NCBI GenBank assembly: GCA_903911165.1
Contig: CAIWCQ010000281.1
Span: 1-7,286, forward strand
Length of the DNA stretch: 7,286 nucleotides
From: an uncultured Actinomycetes bacterium
Lineage (GTDB): Bacteria > Actinomycetota > Actinomycetes > Mycobacteriales > Mycobacteriaceae
Reading direction: 5' to 3'
The notes below the pieces were generated by a model. It was not told the DNA's origin, searched no databases, and worked only from the letters and a program-made list of their open reading frames with translations. A program made the position numbers and the translations under genes. Within the stretch, counting starts at the first letter, position 1; the number at the start of each line of letters is the position of its first letter. Below, in pieces: positions 6,345 to 7,286 of the stretch.

Positions 6345-7286
6345 CTAAAGCGTGATGCCCAACAAGGCATCAACCGCGGTCGCGAGCGTAGCCGGTCCGG
6401 ACATGTCATGGCCGCCGTATTCCAGCAAGTCCGTGACCCAGCCATCAACTGCGGCAAGAGCCTTCGGCGTATCGAGATCGTCAGCCAGATAGCGCCGCAG
6501 CCGCCCGATGACGTCGGTCGCATCGGGGCCCGACTGCATACTCAGCGCGGTGCGCCAGCGACTCAACCGGGCGTCGGCCTCGGTAAGCACCTGATCACTC
6601 CAGAAGCGGTCACTGCGGTAATGCCCGGCCAGCAGTCCGAGCCGAATCACCGCCGGGTCCACACCGTCAGCCCGAAGTTGCGATACCAGAACCAGGTTGC
6701 CGCGACTCTTCGACATCTTGTGGCCGTCCCATCCGATCATTCCGGTATGAACGTAGTGTCGCGCGAATCGTCTCTCGCCCGCCGCCGATTCCGCGTGTGC
6801 TGCTGAAAACTCGTGATGCGGGAAGATCAGGTCGCTGCCGCCGCCTTGGATATCGAATCCGAAGCCGATGCGGCTCAACGCAATTGCGGAGCATTCGATG
6901 TGCCAACCTGGTCGGCCCGGGCCGAACGGGGAGGGCCAACTCGGTTCGCCGGGTCGCCGCGCCCGCCAGAGCAGCGCGTCTAATGGCTCGGCTTTGCCGG
7001 GCCGCTCGGGGTCGCCGCCCCGCTCAGCGAAAAGGCGCAACATCGTGTCGTGGTCGTAGTTGGATTCATAGCCGAACTGCGGTGTGGCATCGGTACGAAA
7101 GTAGACGTCGGGGTGATCGGGGTCGTCGACGATGTAGGCGGCACCGGAAGCAAGAAGCTTTTCGATCACCTCGACCACCTCCTCGATGGCCTCGGTGGCT
7201 CCGATGTAGTCCTGCGGCGGATGCACTCGCAGCGCGGTCATGTCGTCGCGGAAGAGCGCCGTCTCGGCCCTGGCGAGCTCACTCCA
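6345..7286 (-). CDS. mshC: Cysteine:GlcN-Ins ligase of mycothiol synthesis, C-terminal part (5' end outside window)
   Basis: MshC joins cysteine to glucosaminyl-inositol using ATP, the penultimate step of mycothiol synthesis in the cytoplasm. It is a cysteinyl-tRNA synthetase relative without the tRNA-binding domain. The window holds the last 313 of about 410 residues. The reading frame stays open through position 7286, so the N-terminus with the HIGH-type ATP motif lies outside. Seen: WHIECSAIA and [12 protein letters not shown], which contain the family's cysteine and histidine zinc ligands, and the nucleotide-binding loop [10 protein letters not shown] (KMSKS at 6719-6705). The frame ends shortly after [13 protein letters not shown], in DALLGITL, without the longer tail of tRNA synthetases, which separates it from cysS. 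Its stop codon is 28 nt upstream of the lipoprotein gene, so the two may share a transcript. Confidence 0.95.
   Translation of the reverse strand, partial: WSELARAETALFRDDMTALRVHPPQDYIGATEAIEEVVEVIEKLLASGAAYIVDDPDHPDVYFRTDATPQFGYESNYDHDTMLRLFAERGGDPERPGKAEPLDALLWRARRPGEPSWPSPFGPGRPGWHIECSAIALSRIGFGFDIQGGGSDLIFPHHEFSAAHAESAAGERRFARHYVHTGMIGWDGHKMSKSRGNLVLVSQLRADGVDPAVIRLGLLAGHYRSDRFWSDQVLTEADARLSRWRTALSMQSGPDATDVIGRLRRYLADDLDTPKALAAVDGWVTDLLEYGGHDMSGPATLATAVDALLGITL

Noticed and set aside
6317..6523. N-terminal extension of the DUF1254 protein to an upstream ATG
   Set aside because: The extra 69 residues are an out-of-frame reading of mshC. The GTG at 6316 has a strong ribosome site and begins a textbook lipoprotein signal peptide.
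6192..6806. 204-residue open frame on the plus strand
   Set aside because: It spans the mshC-lipoprotein junction antisense to both genes and shows no domain-like content.

Overview
The window looks like chromosomal DNA from a mycobacterium or a close mycolic-acid actinomycete. It is GC-rich, its genes use GTG and TTG starts, it carries the 3' part of a mycothiol-biosynthesis ligase gene (mshC), and it has a PAC2-family gene beside metH. From memory, the M. tuberculosis order is also metH (Rv2124c), a PAC2 gene (Rv2125), then mshC (Rv2130c) a few genes away, so the two ends look like conserved anchors with a different cargo between them.

Layout. (1) Positions 1-1376, minus strand: the N-terminal ~458 residues of an E. 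coli-type cobalamin-dependent methionine synthase (metH), cut off by the window edge. (2) Positions 1377-1609: a divergent intergenic region. On the minus strand it holds a candidate promoter and what I read as an S-adenosylhomocysteine (SAH) riboswitch in the metH leader, ending in a hairpin that can hide the metH ribosome binding site. (3) 1610-2515, plus: a PAC2-family protein. (4) 2602-4893, plus: two adjacent acyl-CoA dehydrogenase genes whose retained and lost active-site residues are complementary, suggesting one heteromeric enzyme. (5) 4898-6316, minus: a DUF1254/DUF1214 protein with a lipoprotein signal peptide, converging on the dehydrogenase pair with a 4-nt gap. (6) 6345-7286, minus: the C-terminal 313 residues of MshC, 28 nt upstream of the lipoprotein gene and probably cotranscribed with it.

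How the parts relate. MetH remethylates homocysteine, which is produced when SAH is hydrolysed, so an SAH-responsive leader on metH is chemically sensible: SAH build-up would raise methionine synthase. MshC uses cysteine to make mycothiol, so sulfur metabolism lies at both ends, although I see no direct regulatory link between them. The dehydrogenase pair probably carries out one alpha,beta-dehydrogenation of an acyl-CoA whose identity cannot be read from the sequence.

The most interesting element is the metH leader. No gene-free stretch exceeds 300 bases. I saw no tRNA, rRNA, CRISPR array, insertion sequence or phage attachment site.
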